From assembly GCF_900185645.1 (NCBI RefSeq), contig NZ_FYAM01000011.1, positions 186,001 through 250,000 on the forward strand: a stretch of 64,000 nucleotides of DNA. The letters are read 5' to 3'. The stretch's first letter is position 1, and each line of letters begins with the position of its first letter. Source of the DNA: Clostridium sp. BSD9I1 (GTDB lineage Bacteria; Bacillota; Clostridia; Clostridiales; Clostridiaceae). Below the pieces are notes generated by a model that saw nothing but the letters and a program-made list of their open reading frames with translations, did no database searches and was not told the origin of the DNA. Below, in pieces: positions 41,757-52,900 of this stretch. A program made the position numbers and the translations under genes.

Positions 41757-44186
41757 TTAGCATTTCCCCCTAATATCCTTCACCACTGCCCCAGGATACT
41801 TCCTAAACTCCTCCAAGGTATATTCTCCACAAATATTCCCTTTATTAATTACTATGATTTTATCACTATCCACATAGATATCCGCGTCTTTCACTTTAAA
41901 ACCACTTAGCTTAGTGTTATCGCCAATATTTTGTGAATCCGTTATTCCACTTATTTCTTCATTTATTCTCTTTAGCTCTTTCCATATTCTAAATTCATCT
42001 TTTGATTTTATTAAAAGCTCTGTCACTATCTCTGAATTGTGTAGTAAGTAATCTGTTGTATATAAGATTTTTCTTACCTGATATCCTTCTACCTTCAGAG
42101 GAATCTTTAATTCCTTCCACTGATCAACTTCAAATCTTACATATAGCTCATCTGAGTTTTTAGGGAGTTCTTTTATTTCTTTTCTTGGAACAATTTTTAT
42201 ATCTTTAACTATGCCATAGTATCTAATGCCAGCATCTTCTTTAAACAATGTCTTTGATTGTGCAATTGCTATAGTCTTTATGCTGTGTTTTTGAAGATTA
42301 ACATTAGATAGTGCAGTATGATAAAACTTGTTTTTGAGATTTACTTCTAATTGATCTTTGTTTCTTAAAGCTCCTACAAACACAGTTCTATTATTAAAAT
42401 AGCTATCCTTAAGGTAATATTCCTTACCCCTCTGATTAGGGCTTCTCTCATAGGATGAGTAAGAAGACTCCTCAATTAATTCATCTAAAAACTCTTCTAA
42501 AATTGTTGAAGAAGATGGAAGCAATGGGATACCTCCAATATTTACAGTATCTATACTTTTATAAAAATCATGTTCTCTATATTCTTTCTCATTCTTATAT
42601 GGGAACAATACAAAAGCTCCAAATATATCTCTTTCATATTCATTATCATTTTTATTATTAAATATAATAGCATCTCTATATCTATGCATTGTATTGATGT
42701 CACTTTCTTCTGGGCCTGGTTTACCATATGCCTTTTTATAAGAAGTTCCTTCTTTAGCATAGTTCAATCTATATTTAGCATCAAAAATATAGTTATATCT
42801 GACTTTACTATTTCCTTCCTTTTCTATGCTAAAGATATTATCTGGCCTTTGAGAAACCGTTTGTGATCCCATTGATTTATTATATGCTATGATAAATTCT
42901 TCTCCATTTTTAGGATTCCTATAGATTACTTCAGATCGCTTTCCCTTTTCTAAAGTCACAAATATTCCATTGGTACTTATTTTTATCATATCATTTTTTA
43001 TCATTTTGTATTTTTTTCTAAGTATATTGTTGATTTTTATAAAACACCAATATTCATATAATAAAGCTAAATCCTTCATGGAAAGCTTAAATACATCTCC
43101 ATATAAGGTCAGCCCCTTTTTCAGGATTAAATAACATTTATAAGCATCCTTATATCCAGCTCCCATTTGGAGCACAAGAGATAAACTTTGTTTAGGTTTG
43201 TATTCCCCCATTTGTTTTAAAAATGAATTGTTTATATATCCATTTAATATACCTATCATATTATCAAAGTTGCCTATTAAAGCATTATCCTTTTTCCTAT
43301 CTAATTTATAATACTTTCTTTTTATCTCCTTAAGTTTTGATATTATGGATAGTATTAAATATTTTAAAAATCTATTTTCATGAGTATCTAAGGTTACACT
43401 CTTTTTAACTTGAAGAGCTTTTATAGGAACTACTCTATCATTGATCCTTGCTAAATTACTACTATTTTTACTCAACCACTTTATAGTTTCATTTGTTACC
43501 TTTTTTATCTTGTGATAAGGAACTATATCCGCTTCCTTTTGTAATAGATGATGAGGCTTACTAATTATTATATTTATAGAAGTTGTTAATTTATTAAATA
43601 TAGTTTTTAAAATGCTATAATATTCCGCAAGACTATTTCCTTCTTTACTTGTGTATCCAACATTTAAATAAGTTCTCTTCAAAAATTCAAAGGCTAGATT
43701 ATGAACCTCTTCATTTACATCTAAAAGTATCTCATAATAATCCTTCTTATAATCAAGCTTTTTAGGAAAGACTTCAATTCTTAATATTACATATTCCTTA
43801 CCATTAACCTTTATTATTATATCTGAAAGTCCAATATCACTATAAAAGTTTATAACACCAGATAAAATTCTTTTACTTTTTGTGAGATAAGATACACTTT
43901 CTCTTATTAATTTATTTTCATGAAAAAATTCTATATTATAATCTCCCTTACTTTCTATAACTATTTCATAATTTTCATACTCATAAAAAAGAGGAGATTT
44001 GCTATATGAATGTACATCTATTATTTCATCTTGTGCAACACAATTTACAATGACACCATCATCAAATATCTCTTCTACATAAACTTTAGGTGGATCTTCA
44101 TACTTCCCCTTTATGGTAAGAGATAGCTTTTGTGTATCCACTGTAAGTAATTCAACTTTTCTATTCCCAGAAGGTTGTGAATCCAT
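41757..44186 (-). CDS. McrC-like DUF2357 nuclease subunit
   Basis: An 809-residue protein of the DUF2357 type, partner of McrB-like ATPases. The first 200 residues are beta-rich with no recognised enzyme motif; a helical middle follows. The nuclease core appears at about 445-490, with SQRPDNIFSIEKEGNSK and YNYIFDAKYRLNYAK giving the Asp and Asp-x-Lys pattern of PD-(D/E)XK enzymes. The C-terminus (about 660-800) has further beta structure. The start overlaps the mcrB-like gene by 26 bases. Together they should form a McrBC-like type IV restriction system that cuts modified DNA. Confidence 0.8.
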   Translation of the reverse strand: MDSQPSGNRKVELLTVDTQKLSLTIKGKYEDPPKVYVEEIFDDGVIVNCVAQDEIIDVHSYSKSPLFYEYENYEIVIESKGDYNIEFFHENKLIRESVSYLTKSKRILSGVINFYSDIGLSDIIIKVNGKEYVILRIEVFPKKLDYKKDYYEILLDVNEEVHNLAFEFLKRTYLNVGYTSKEGNSLAEYYSILKTIFNKLTTSINIIISKPHHLLQKEADIVPYHKIKKVTNETIKWLSKNSSNLARINDRVVPIKALQVKKSVTLDTHENRFLKYLILSIISKLKEIKRKYYKLDRKKDNALIGNFDNMIGILNGYINNSFLKQMGEYKPKQSLSLVLQMGAGYKDAYKCYLILKKGLTLYGDVFKLSMKDLALLYEYWCFIKINNILRKKYKMIKNDMIKISTNGIFVTLEKGKRSEVIYRNPKNGEEFIIAYNKSMGSQTVSQRPDNIFSIEKEGNSKVRYNYIFDAKYRLNYAKEGTSYKKAYGKPGPEESDINTMHRYRDAIIFNNKNDNEYERDIFGAFVLFPYKNEKEYREHDFYKSIDTVNIGGIPLLPSSSTILEEFLDELIEESSYSSYERSPNQRGKEYYLKDSYFNNRTVFVGALRNKDQLEVNLKNKFYHTALSNVNLQKHSIKTIAIAQSKTLFKEDAGIRYYGIVKDIKIVPRKEIKELPKNSDELYVRFEVDQWKELKIPLKVEGYQVRKILYTTDYLLHNSEIVTELLIKSKDEFRIWKELKRINEEISGITDSQNIGDNTKLSGFKVKDADIYVDSDKIIVINKGNICGEYTLEEFRKYPGAVVKDIRGKC

Positions 44187-46833
44187 CTAGATCGAACCTC
44201 CTAATCATTTTAGCAACCTTTTTTGAGCTGAGGGGATATTTAACCTTATTTTCTTTTATGTGGCTAAATATCTTTTCTGAAACACTATTGTCATAGACAT
44301 CTAAATCACTAGAAAAGTCTTCACTAAATAACTTATACAAATTAATTAATACGCTCTTTACACTAATATTACTTCCTTGAACTCTTGGTAATATCTTTTG
44401 TCTTATAGCATGATCTAAAGCATCATAAATGTTCATTAATTCCTCTTCCATTGCATATAAAATATAAAAGATAACCTCATCACGAACCCTAAATGCAAAA
44501 TGTTGATTAATTTCTTTTAACTCCTCATTTATTTTATTTAATACAGGGATGATTTCTTCTATTTTTTCTCTTTTGCTTAAGCAATCCACTACTTTTAAGT
44601 ATTTAGATGAAATATCACTATTTTGCATATTTAGCTCTTTAATTTCTTGAACAGAAGAATCATAGTACGCAAAATCTATATTTAAATCTACTTCATTAAA
44701 CTCAATAGTATTAGCTCTATCAAGAACCTTTTTACTAAATGGGAAAGTAGTTTCATCCATATTTACAGTACCTACAAAATAAAGATTTTGTGGCATGTAA
44801 AGATCACCATAATCTTTCATAGCTTTTTCATCTTCTCCAAAAACTTCTTCTTTAAAAATCTTTTCAGTAACTATCTTTCCATCCTTTTTATGCCTAGTCT
44901 CCATCAATGATAAGATATCACTAAAATAATACTCTACTCTTGCTAAATTCATTTCATCTAAACAAACAAAATAAGGATGCTCTAGATCATTAACAGCTCT
45001 ACTAATAACAGTTGTTAACGGCCCAGGAAGAAACTTTCCTTCTATATTCTTATACCCTAAAAGATCAGAAGGATCTGACCAATCTGGTCTAACTGGAATT
45101 ATAGTAAATCTTTCATTTTCTGAGTTTGAACCTATCGCCTCTGCAAATAGCTGAACTAATTTACTTTTACCTGTACCTGAAATACCTGATAATAATACAA
45201 AGGGCTTTGTCTTAAGAGATAAATAATAATTTTTAATTAAATCAATATCATAAGTATAACCTTGAGATAATATATAGTTGTGTATGTGTTCAATAGCATC
45301 TTTAATATTCAATTTTTCTACTTCCTCGCTATCGTTTTCTTGATCACTGATTTGATCAGTGTTTGCGTATTTCTCATAGTAATCTAACATTTTTAATAAG
45401 TCTTCTTTTAAAACATTATCATTTGGTAGATCTTTAGGATTATATTCTATAGTTGCAATAGCTCCTGCCTCATAAGACTTTCCTAAGCCTCCTTCTCCTA
45501 AAGATATTGGTTTTTTAAATTCATACTCATTCAAGCTTAATTTTTTTCTTATACTCTCTGCATTTTCTTGTAGTTTTTTATTAGCTAATTTTTTAAATTT
45601 ATTCTCATATTCCGTTACACCTTGGTTTAAAGTAAGATATAACTTATCCATTTCTTCTGAAAATAAATAAACAACGTATACTCCCTTTTGAGTTGTGTTT
45701 GTAATAGATTTATTCATTATGGCAACCCATGGAACTTTTGCCCAATTTCCCTGGCCAATGGATCCCTTTATTTCATATGTATTACTATTAATAAAATCTA
45801 AGTTCTTTAAATAGGTTGGTATATGTTTTCTAACTGTTTCTCCCAATTGATGTTCTTTAAATTCCTGTCCACTTCTGGCATTTACATAATTATCGATAAC
45901 ATATTGAAAAAGATTTTTAAGCTTGTTGTCCTCCATTCCCTTTACCCTCTCTTTATAGTAAAGCTCCAACTTAGTATTTAATATTGAATTTAAATTCATT
46001 AAATCTTGTATACTTAGAGCCCTCCATAGTTCATCATTAAAACATAAATACTCTTTACGATTAATTTGTGCCGTATAAATATATCCTTGATTTTTAACAA
46101 CCTTATAGGCGTTTTCATTTATCACAGATTTTACTATACTTAAAGATAAGTTATTAATATTTTGAGCAATTTTACTATCACTGCTTTCAGCAGGTAATCC
46201 TGACCTATGTCTTTCTATATAATAATTTGTTATATCTTCATAAATTTTTTTACAATTGCCCTTTCCCTCACTATTTACATTATTTAAAAGTTCTATCAGC
46301 AAAACTAATTTATATGATTTTTGATAATTAGAGCCAAGGGAGTTTTTATCTCCTATATAGTTAAGAAACCTTTCCCTTATACTTAACTTTTCATCTTCAA
46401 ATTCATAATAATCATCACTTGTTAATTCAACTCTAAATGTATTTGACTCATTGGTTTTATAAAATCCAATATATTCTTCTGGTCTCTTGATTTTTGGATC
46501 TTCGTTGTAGTCAAAAATATATTTATAGCTTTTATGTAATTTTTCTTTTAAATAATCCTTAATTTCTTTTCTGAAATTTATCTGATAAATATCGTCTCTA
46601 TCCTTTGTATTAACATATCTTAAAATTGATCTAAATTTCTTTCCATCAATTAAAATAGCAACTTCTTCTTCTTCACCTTTTCCCAAGTTATGCTTTTTTA
46701 ATTGTTTTGAAAAATTATCAACTAAATTTTTAGGTATTGTTGTTCCATTAATAAATATTGATCTATCTACCAACTTTTTACCCAGAATATCTTCCTCATT
46801 AACCTCTATCCATCCTCCAGCACTTCCCGCCAT
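44161..46833 (-). CDS. McrB-like AAA+ GTPase with DUF3578 domain
   Basis: About 890 residues. An unrecognised N-terminal half (first about 300 residues) may bind DNA; a DUF3578/MrcB_N domain follows (GSIGQGNWAKVPWVAIMNKS near 357), then the AAA core: Walker A LLSGISGTGKSKL (about 550-557), LLGYKNIEGKFLPGPL, Walker B FVCLDEMNLARVEYYF and GTVNMDETTFPFSKKVLDRA at about 688, the McrB sensor region. The start is the ATG after GGTGAAAGT; seventeen upstream codons have no site. It powers translocation for the DUF2357 nuclease encoded next. Confidence 0.85.
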   Translation of the reverse strand: MAGSAGGWIEVNEEDILGKKLVDRSIFINGTTIPKNLVDNFSKQLKKHNLGKGEEEEVAILIDGKKFRSILRYVNTKDRDDIYQINFRKEIKDYLKEKLHKSYKYIFDYNEDPKIKRPEEYIGFYKTNESNTFRVELTSDDYYEFEDEKLSIRERFLNYIGDKNSLGSNYQKSYKLVLLIELLNNVNSEGKGNCKKIYEDITNYYIERHRSGLPAESSDSKIAQNINNLSLSIVKSVINENAYKVVKNQGYIYTAQINRKEYLCFNDELWRALSIQDLMNLNSILNTKLELYYKERVKGMEDNKLKNLFQYVIDNYVNARSGQEFKEHQLGETVRKHIPTYLKNLDFINSNTYEIKGSIGQGNWAKVPWVAIMNKSITNTTQKGVYVVYLFSEEMDKLYLTLNQGVTEYENKFKKLANKKLQENAESIRKKLSLNEYEFKKPISLGEGGLGKSYEAGAIATIEYNPKDLPNDNVLKEDLLKMLDYYEKYANTDQISDQENDSEEVEKLNIKDAIEHIHNYILSQGYTYDIDLIKNYYLSLKTKPFVLLSGISGTGKSKLVQLFAEAIGSNSENERFTIIPVRPDWSDPSDLLGYKNIEGKFLPGPLTTVISRAVNDLEHPYFVCLDEMNLARVEYYFSDILSLMETRHKKDGKIVTEKIFKEEVFGEDEKAMKDYGDLYMPQNLYFVGTVNMDETTFPFSKKVLDRANTIEFNEVDLNIDFAYYDSSVQEIKELNMQNSDISSKYLKVVDCLSKREKIEEIIPVLNKINEELKEINQHFAFRVRDEVIFYILYAMEEELMNIYDALDHAIRQKILPRVQGSNISVKSVLINLYKLFSEDFSSDLDVYDNSVSEKIFSHIKENKVKYPLSSKKVAKMIRRFDLDGFTTFWE

Positions 46834-47003
46834 ACTTTCACCCGCTTTTATAATATTAATTTCATTTGTTATATAAATATTCATACTGCTTATAGTTTTA
46901 TTTTATATATAATGTAAATAATAAACAATAGTACATATAAATAAAAGGTGCATTATAGCATCACGAACCTTGCTTATCAAGCAAATAACATTTAAAGAAA
47001 ATA

Positions 47004-47037
47004 AAAAGCCTTAGCTAAACCAATAACTAAGACTTTT
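47004..47037. terminator. Terminator between hsdS and the McrBC-like operon
   Basis: AAAAGCCTTAG / CTAAGACTTTT stem with a 12-nt loop and one mismatch, separating the two restriction systems. Confidence 0.7.
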
Positions 47038-47053
47038 CATATTACTTCATATT

Positions 47054-48544
47054 CTATTGTTTACTTAAGATTTCCTTTAATAACTCTAAAGCACTTTCAT
47101 CTTCTTCACAGTTAGTACCAAGCTCACCTCTAAAAGCTTTTGCTAAAATTGATTTCTTTATTAACTCAATTTGTTCCTCTAATTGTGTAAGTTCTTCTAT
47201 TTTGGATTCATCTTCTAAAATTTTTTTTAAAATATTTACTATCTCATTTTGCTCATCCAAAGGTGGTAATGGTATTACTAGAGTTTTTATTTCTCCTAAA
47301 AATAAATTAGCTTGGGCTGTAGATTTCGACTTGTCTATCATCTGTTTTTGTAAGTTTGGAGATCTTAATGCATATGATACATACTCTGGAGAAATTAAAC
47401 CTTGTACAGGCCTTATCATCGCAGCGCTACGCACCATAACATAACTTTTATTTTTATCCACTAAGGCTACTCTCCCAATAGTTCCTGAGCATGAAATTAG
47501 TATATCTCCGATAGCTGGATCACATCTTTTAGAAATTCGTCTAAATTCGTTTTCTTGCACGTAATCAACATCTTTTAAGCAAATGTACCCATCCCTAATA
47601 TTCCTAGCTGATAACAAATAGTATCCATTCTCACTCCTGATTGGTGTAGAGTGTTCTCCATCTGTAACTTTTATTGCGATATCATCAATCCTAACCCAAC
47701 TCCATGTATCTTCAACAACGTAAGGTGCTTCATCACTAGTTAACTTTTGCAAAGGTTTTTGTCTTTTTATTATTTTTTCTTCAATGAGTTTTTCTTTCTC
47801 TTGCTCAATTTTCTTTATCAATATTTCTGATGACATTATCTCAGGATGTTCTAACCGCCACTTCTCTGTCAACTCACCTCTAAAAGCCTTCTTCAATATA
47901 GCAGCCTTTCTCTTTTCAAATCCATCTCTAGCTTCTTCAATTAATTCCTTAGCCTTATCTAACTTCTCAAAAAGACTTTCTATTCTATCAACAATTCTTT
48001 GTTGCTCTTTTAATGGTGAAATAGGCACTACTAAATCTGCAATCTTATGCAAGGCAAGCTTAGCTTGGGTAGTCGCTATTGAAGAATCTTGCATATCTCT
48101 TTGAAGCTTATCAGATGCTAATAGATAATATAAGTATTTATTACTTATAATTGCAATATCCGTTATTTTAGCTGCATTCTCAGTTAAGTTTGCTCCATCT
48201 AAACCTTCAGGTATTATTCCTACTTTACCTATACTTCCAGCAATTGATACATATACATCCTTTGAACTAATCGTATAATTCTTAATTTGATTATAACTTT
48301 CTTGATCTAGATATTTTAGTCCTGCTATATCAATTGTTCCTGAATCAAAATCAGCTACTCTTATATATGGATGATCTGTTTTAAAGTCTAACAATTGATT
48401 TCCTTTAGGTAATCTTTTACCACCTTTTACGTTTCCTATAAATTTTATCTTGCTCCACGTCCAATTTTCCGGTACTTCATAAGGAGCATCCTTCACAATA
48501 GCTTCTTCTAATTTTTCTTCCAATGTCATATTCTTTTTAGCCAT
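47054..48544 (-). CDS. hsdS: Type I restriction-modification specificity subunit
   Basis: A 496-residue HsdS that reads a bipartite DNA target. Two target-recognition domains (about 20-170 and 285-435) are separated by conserved helices: PISPLKEQQRIVDRIESLFE with KKAFRGELT in the centre, and PLPPLDEQNEIVNILKKILE with AKAFRGELGTN at the end. The two half-repeats are the expected circular symmetry. It starts 16 bases after hsdM with an AGGAGG site. Neither domain is truncated. The recognised sequence cannot be inferred. Confidence 0.93.
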   Translation of the reverse strand: MAKKNMTLEEKLEEAIVKDAPYEVPENWTWSKIKFIGNVKGGKRLPKGNQLLDFKTDHPYIRVADFDSGTIDIAGLKYLDQESYNQIKNYTISSKDVYVSIAGSIGKVGIIPEGLDGANLTENAAKITDIAIISNKYLYYLLASDKLQRDMQDSSIATTQAKLALHKIADLVVPISPLKEQQRIVDRIESLFEKLDKAKELIEEARDGFEKRKAAILKKAFRGELTEKWRLEHPEIMSSEILIKKIEQEKEKLIEEKIIKRQKPLQKLTSDEAPYVVEDTWSWVRIDDIAIKVTDGEHSTPIRSENGYYLLSARNIRDGYICLKDVDYVQENEFRRISKRCDPAIGDILISCSGTIGRVALVDKNKSYVMVRSAAMIRPVQGLISPEYVSYALRSPNLQKQMIDKSKSTAQANLFLGEIKTLVIPLPPLDEQNEIVNILKKILEDESKIEELTQLEEQIELIKKSILAKAFRGELGTNCEEDESALELLKEILSKQ

Positions 48545-48559
48545 TCTTTTGCTACCTCC

Positions 48560-49972
48560 TTACTTCTCTAGGCTTCTTAGTTCTTTAATAACGCTCATAA
48601 GTAAGTCAGTTGCCTCTTCTAACTTTTCTACTGCTTCTTCTGCACTTTCTATTGGGTCCGGTAGATCTTCATAGTCTAAAATTGAATCATCTTTTATAAG
48701 TCCTAAATCTAGGTTATCATTTTTGTCCTTTATTTGTTCTCTAGTGAACTTATTCCATCTTTCATCTTCTACTGCTTCCCTGTTTTCAGCAGTGTATGCC
48801 TTAATAAATTCATCAAACGTAGCTTCTTTTAATTGATTTCCTTTATTAAAGTTCTTCATATTAGTTCTTAAATCATAGAACCATACATCTTTTGTATTAT
48901 CCTTATCTGTTGTACCTCTTGTGAAGAATAATACATTAGTCTTAACTCCTTGAGCATAGAAGATACCTGTTGGAAGTCTTAATATTGTGTGTAGGTTACA
49001 CTTATCCATTAAGTCTTCCCTTATCTTTGTTCCGTCACCTTCTTGGAATAAAACATTATCTGGTAATACTACCGCTGCTCTTGCTTTTCCGTCTGGTTTT
49101 AAGCTTCTGTATATGTGTTGTAAGAAGTTTAATTGCTTATTTGATGTCATAAATGTTAAGTCATCTCTTGTAGCCCTTTCTCCACCTTTTTTAGTTCCAA
49201 AAGGAGGGTTAGAAAGCACTACATCTAGGTCTTTCATTTGTTTTCCTACATTAGTTAATGTATCTCCAAGTATTATATTTCCTTCTATATCATGAAGCAT
49301 AGCGTTCATAAGTGCTAATCTATGTGTTTCATGAACTAATTCACATCCTGAAAATGCCTTAGTTCTTTGAAATTCCTGCAAGTCCGTATCTAATTCAAAA
49401 TAATTATCTGTTTTTTCTTTTAAGTAATGATCTGCTGCTATCATAAATCCAAAGGTTCCTGCTGCTGGGTCATTACACTTTTCACCAGGCTTTGGATCAA
49501 TAAGCTTTACCATAACATCAATTAATACTCTTGGAGTAAAGTATTGTCCTGCTCCTGATTTCTTTTCAGATGCATTCTTTTCTAATAATCCTTCATAAAG
49601 GTTACCAAGACCTTCTTCCTTAGCTGAGTACCAATCAAGTCCATCTATAGTTGTAATTATTTTTTCTAAGTTCTTTGGTTCTTCTATATTAGTTGAGGAA
49701 CCTTGATATATTTGCTGCACTATCCCTGAAGTTTCTTCTCCTAAATGATTTAGCAAATCTTTATAAAATGTTTTAAGTTCAATTCCGCTCTTAGATTTTA
49801 AATCATCCCATCTATATCCTTGCGGCAGTTTATCTTCTGCTCCTGTTTCCTTTGCCATCTTTAAAAAAAGTATATAGGTTAATTCTGTTACATATTGATG
49901 ATAAGTTATCCCATCATCTCTTAATACATTACAAAGGTTCCAAAGTTTACTCACTATTTCTTGTGTATTCAT
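48560..49972 (-). CDS. hsdM: Type I restriction-modification DNA methyltransferase
   Basis: A 470-residue adenine N6-methyltransferase. The N-terminal helical HsdM_N domain (about 5-125) precedes the SAM-binding NDPAAGTFGFM motif (168-173 DPAAGT) and the catalytic SNPPFGTKKGGE (NPPF 255-258). It methylates host sites together with HsdS. It begins three bases after the hsdR stop, with GGGAG upstream. All motifs are intact, so the modification activity is probably functional. Confidence 0.95.
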   Translation of the reverse strand: MNTQEIVSKLWNLCNVLRDDGITYHQYVTELTYILFLKMAKETGAEDKLPQGYRWDDLKSKSGIELKTFYKDLLNHLGEETSGIVQQIYQGSSTNIEEPKNLEKIITTIDGLDWYSAKEEGLGNLYEGLLEKNASEKKSGAGQYFTPRVLIDVMVKLIDPKPGEKCNDPAAGTFGFMIAADHYLKEKTDNYFELDTDLQEFQRTKAFSGCELVHETHRLALMNAMLHDIEGNIILGDTLTNVGKQMKDLDVVLSNPPFGTKKGGERATRDDLTFMTSNKQLNFLQHIYRSLKPDGKARAAVVLPDNVLFQEGDGTKIREDLMDKCNLHTILRLPTGIFYAQGVKTNVLFFTRGTTDKDNTKDVWFYDLRTNMKNFNKGNQLKEATFDEFIKAYTAENREAVEDERWNKFTREQIKDKNDNLDLGLIKDDSILDYEDLPDPIESAEEAVEKLEEATDLLMSVIKELRSLEK

Positions 49973-49974
49973 CT

Positions 49975-52900
49975 TTAGCCAATCTCCCTATCTTCAAACA
50001 TATATGTTTTTAACTTTGTTATTATTTCTCCTAAGCTACCATTAAACAACTTTTCATTAAGTCTGTCAAATCCACCGCCTTGAGATTTAAAGCTTCCAGT
50101 GTTTAATGTTTCTTTATCTATTACTACTTCTTTTAACATAACCTTTTCTATTCTATTAATCCAGTTTTCTTGAGGCTTTGTTAAATAGTATTCCTTCTTT
50201 ATTTTTGTTACTGCTCTTTTTACTCTTTCCTCATTGGATTCTAGGAGACTTCCTAAAGCTTGTTGTCTTATAAAGGCAATAATATCTGCTACTATTTCTT
50301 CATGTTTTAAATCTTTCCAAGCAGTTTTTAAATATTCCTCACTAAATCCATTATTATCAAGTATTGCTTTAAGCTGCTTTAAGCTTTCCTTTGTTAAATC
50401 CTGAGGCCTTGTGCAGACAACTTCTAAAGCTTGAATAGTATTCTTATTTTCCTCAATATAGTTTTTAAACTCATTAATATAATCTTCAGGCTTTTTACCT
50501 TTTCCATATCCTCTTGTATGTGATACTACTTTATCTTCTCTATCTGAAACAATTATAACCTCATCATTTGTATACTTTTCATCTAAGTATTCTATGAGTG
50601 TATTGCTTCTAATTATCTCCTTGACAGCAGTATCTGTATCAACTTCTTTAAGGGTCTTTATGAATTCTTCCGGAGTTTTATCATTACAAAGGCTTTTAAA
50701 TATTAGTCTTTCATTTTCATCTATTAATTTCTTTTTTCTTTGAAGTTTTGCTATTACTTTTTTTACCGTTGCTTCTTTTTCCTCAATGCTATCTACTCTT
50801 TCTAATGTTTCCTTTAGTATTTTAAAGCTGGTATTTTGATTAGCTGCAACAGGCTTCATATTTGTCATATCTTTAAGTGCTTCGTATAAACGTACACAGT
50901 CGAATATTTCAAAGTGAGTTTTATTGATACTATCGCATAGTCTTGTTGCCCTACCTAACATTTGCTCATAAAGTATTCTTGATTTTACTCTTCTTAAAAA
51001 AACTATTTTATCAATTCTAGGCACATCAATTCCTGTGGATAATAAATCAACTGTAACAGCTACATTTGGATATTTCTCATTCTTAAATTTCTTTATAGCT
51101 AAATCTGCATCTTTGATGGCTCCTGTTATCTTAAGAATAGAATCATCATCTACCCCACCTATAGTTTCTCTAAAAATATCTTTTAATAGCCTAACTATCA
51201 TATCAGCATGTGCATCACTTGCTGCAAATATTAAAGTCTTTCCTTCATCATTTTCTGGATCAATAAATTTTGCAACCTCTTCTAATGCAACTCTTGTATG
51301 TGCCTCAACAATTACTTTCTTATTAAATTGATCTATTTCAAAGTCAATATCATCATCTAATTCTGCTCCATTAATAAGTTCTCCAGTAAACTTATTATAT
51401 TTTGCTACTTTATCCCCTTTATTATAGTGAACTCCATCGCGAGTGAGTTCAGTTTCTATAAGATGAGGTGGTTCATGGTCTACAAGATATCCATCAATAA
51501 CCGCATCTCTATAACTATAATTATAAACTGGAGCACCAAATATCATTGTGGTATGAAGTGCTGGCGTAGCTGTAAGTGCAACTTTGAAAGCATCAAAATA
51601 CTCAATTACTTTCTTATATTTACTTAAGAAATCTCTACTATCTCTCCAGTCAACTTCGCCTTCGCTCATTTCCTTATCTAAAGTGTATCCTCTATGAGCT
51701 TCATCAACTATTATACAATCATAATCACCAACAGAAGGTATATTGGTTTCATCTTCATTGTACATGATTCTTTTAACCATAGCTTGTACTGTAGCTATAT
51801 GGATTTTAGTTTCCTTATCAATAAGTTTTTCATCAAGCCCATTAATGTTATAAATTTGGTTTAAAGTTTTTAAATCTTCTATCTTAACTTCTTTAAAGGT
51901 ATCCAAGGCTTGATCCCCTAATGAAGTTCTATCAACTAAGAAAAGAATTCTTCTATATCTTTTTGTTTTAATTAATCTATAAATCAATCCTAAAACAGTT
52001 CTTGTTTTTCCTGTTCCTGTAGCCATAGTTATTAAAGCTGTTTCTTTTTCTTCTATGATAGCTTTTTCAACTGCCTTTATAGCATCCACCTGATAATATC
52101 TAAGTCCTATGCTGTTTTCATCTTGTAGAAATTCAAAACTTAGCTCATCTAAGCTTTTATTTGCATACTCTACATTTTCATTAAGCATAGCATCAAGCTT
52201 TTCTGGTGAATACCATCCCTGAAGTACCTTTGTATTATTCCTTGAATTTCTAGAATCTAAAAAATGCACACCACTTTTGTCCTCAATTTCTCTTATATAC
52301 TTTCTGCCATTAGAAGCAAATAAGAATGGTACTTTATAATCATTCCACTTAGAAACAACATAAGATTCATGCTCTTCCTTTATCCCTTTGGCATAAACTT
52401 TAGATTCAATCATAGTACCAGCAACATCTTTAGAGTATTTTTTGGCTTCTATAAAGCCTACTAACCTTTCTCCAATAAATAAAGCGTAATCTACTGCTCC
52501 ATTACCTTTTTCCTCTGAATATGTTGGCCATTCAGCAATAGCTAAATTTCTTCCCTTTTGAGGTCTTATCCCTTTTGAGTATCTAAGATTAATAGTATCA
52601 GATTCCCATCCTGCTCCTTGAAGCTGGGCATCTATTATCCTTCTCGTTTCTGCCTCACTTAACTCAATATTTCTACTAGCTTTTTTACCCTGCTCTTTAC
52701 GCTTTTCTAATTCTTCCTTGTTTTTTTCTTGAGCCTTTAACGCGTTAAGTTCATCTTCTAAAGCTTTGTACTTTTCTTCATATTCTTTGGTTATATCATT
52801 AATATTTTCATCCTGATCGCTTTCTTTTGGCATTTCAAAAGCCTCAGGTTCAAAGCTCCAATCACCATAAGTTTGCATAAACCAAACTGCTAGCTTGAAG

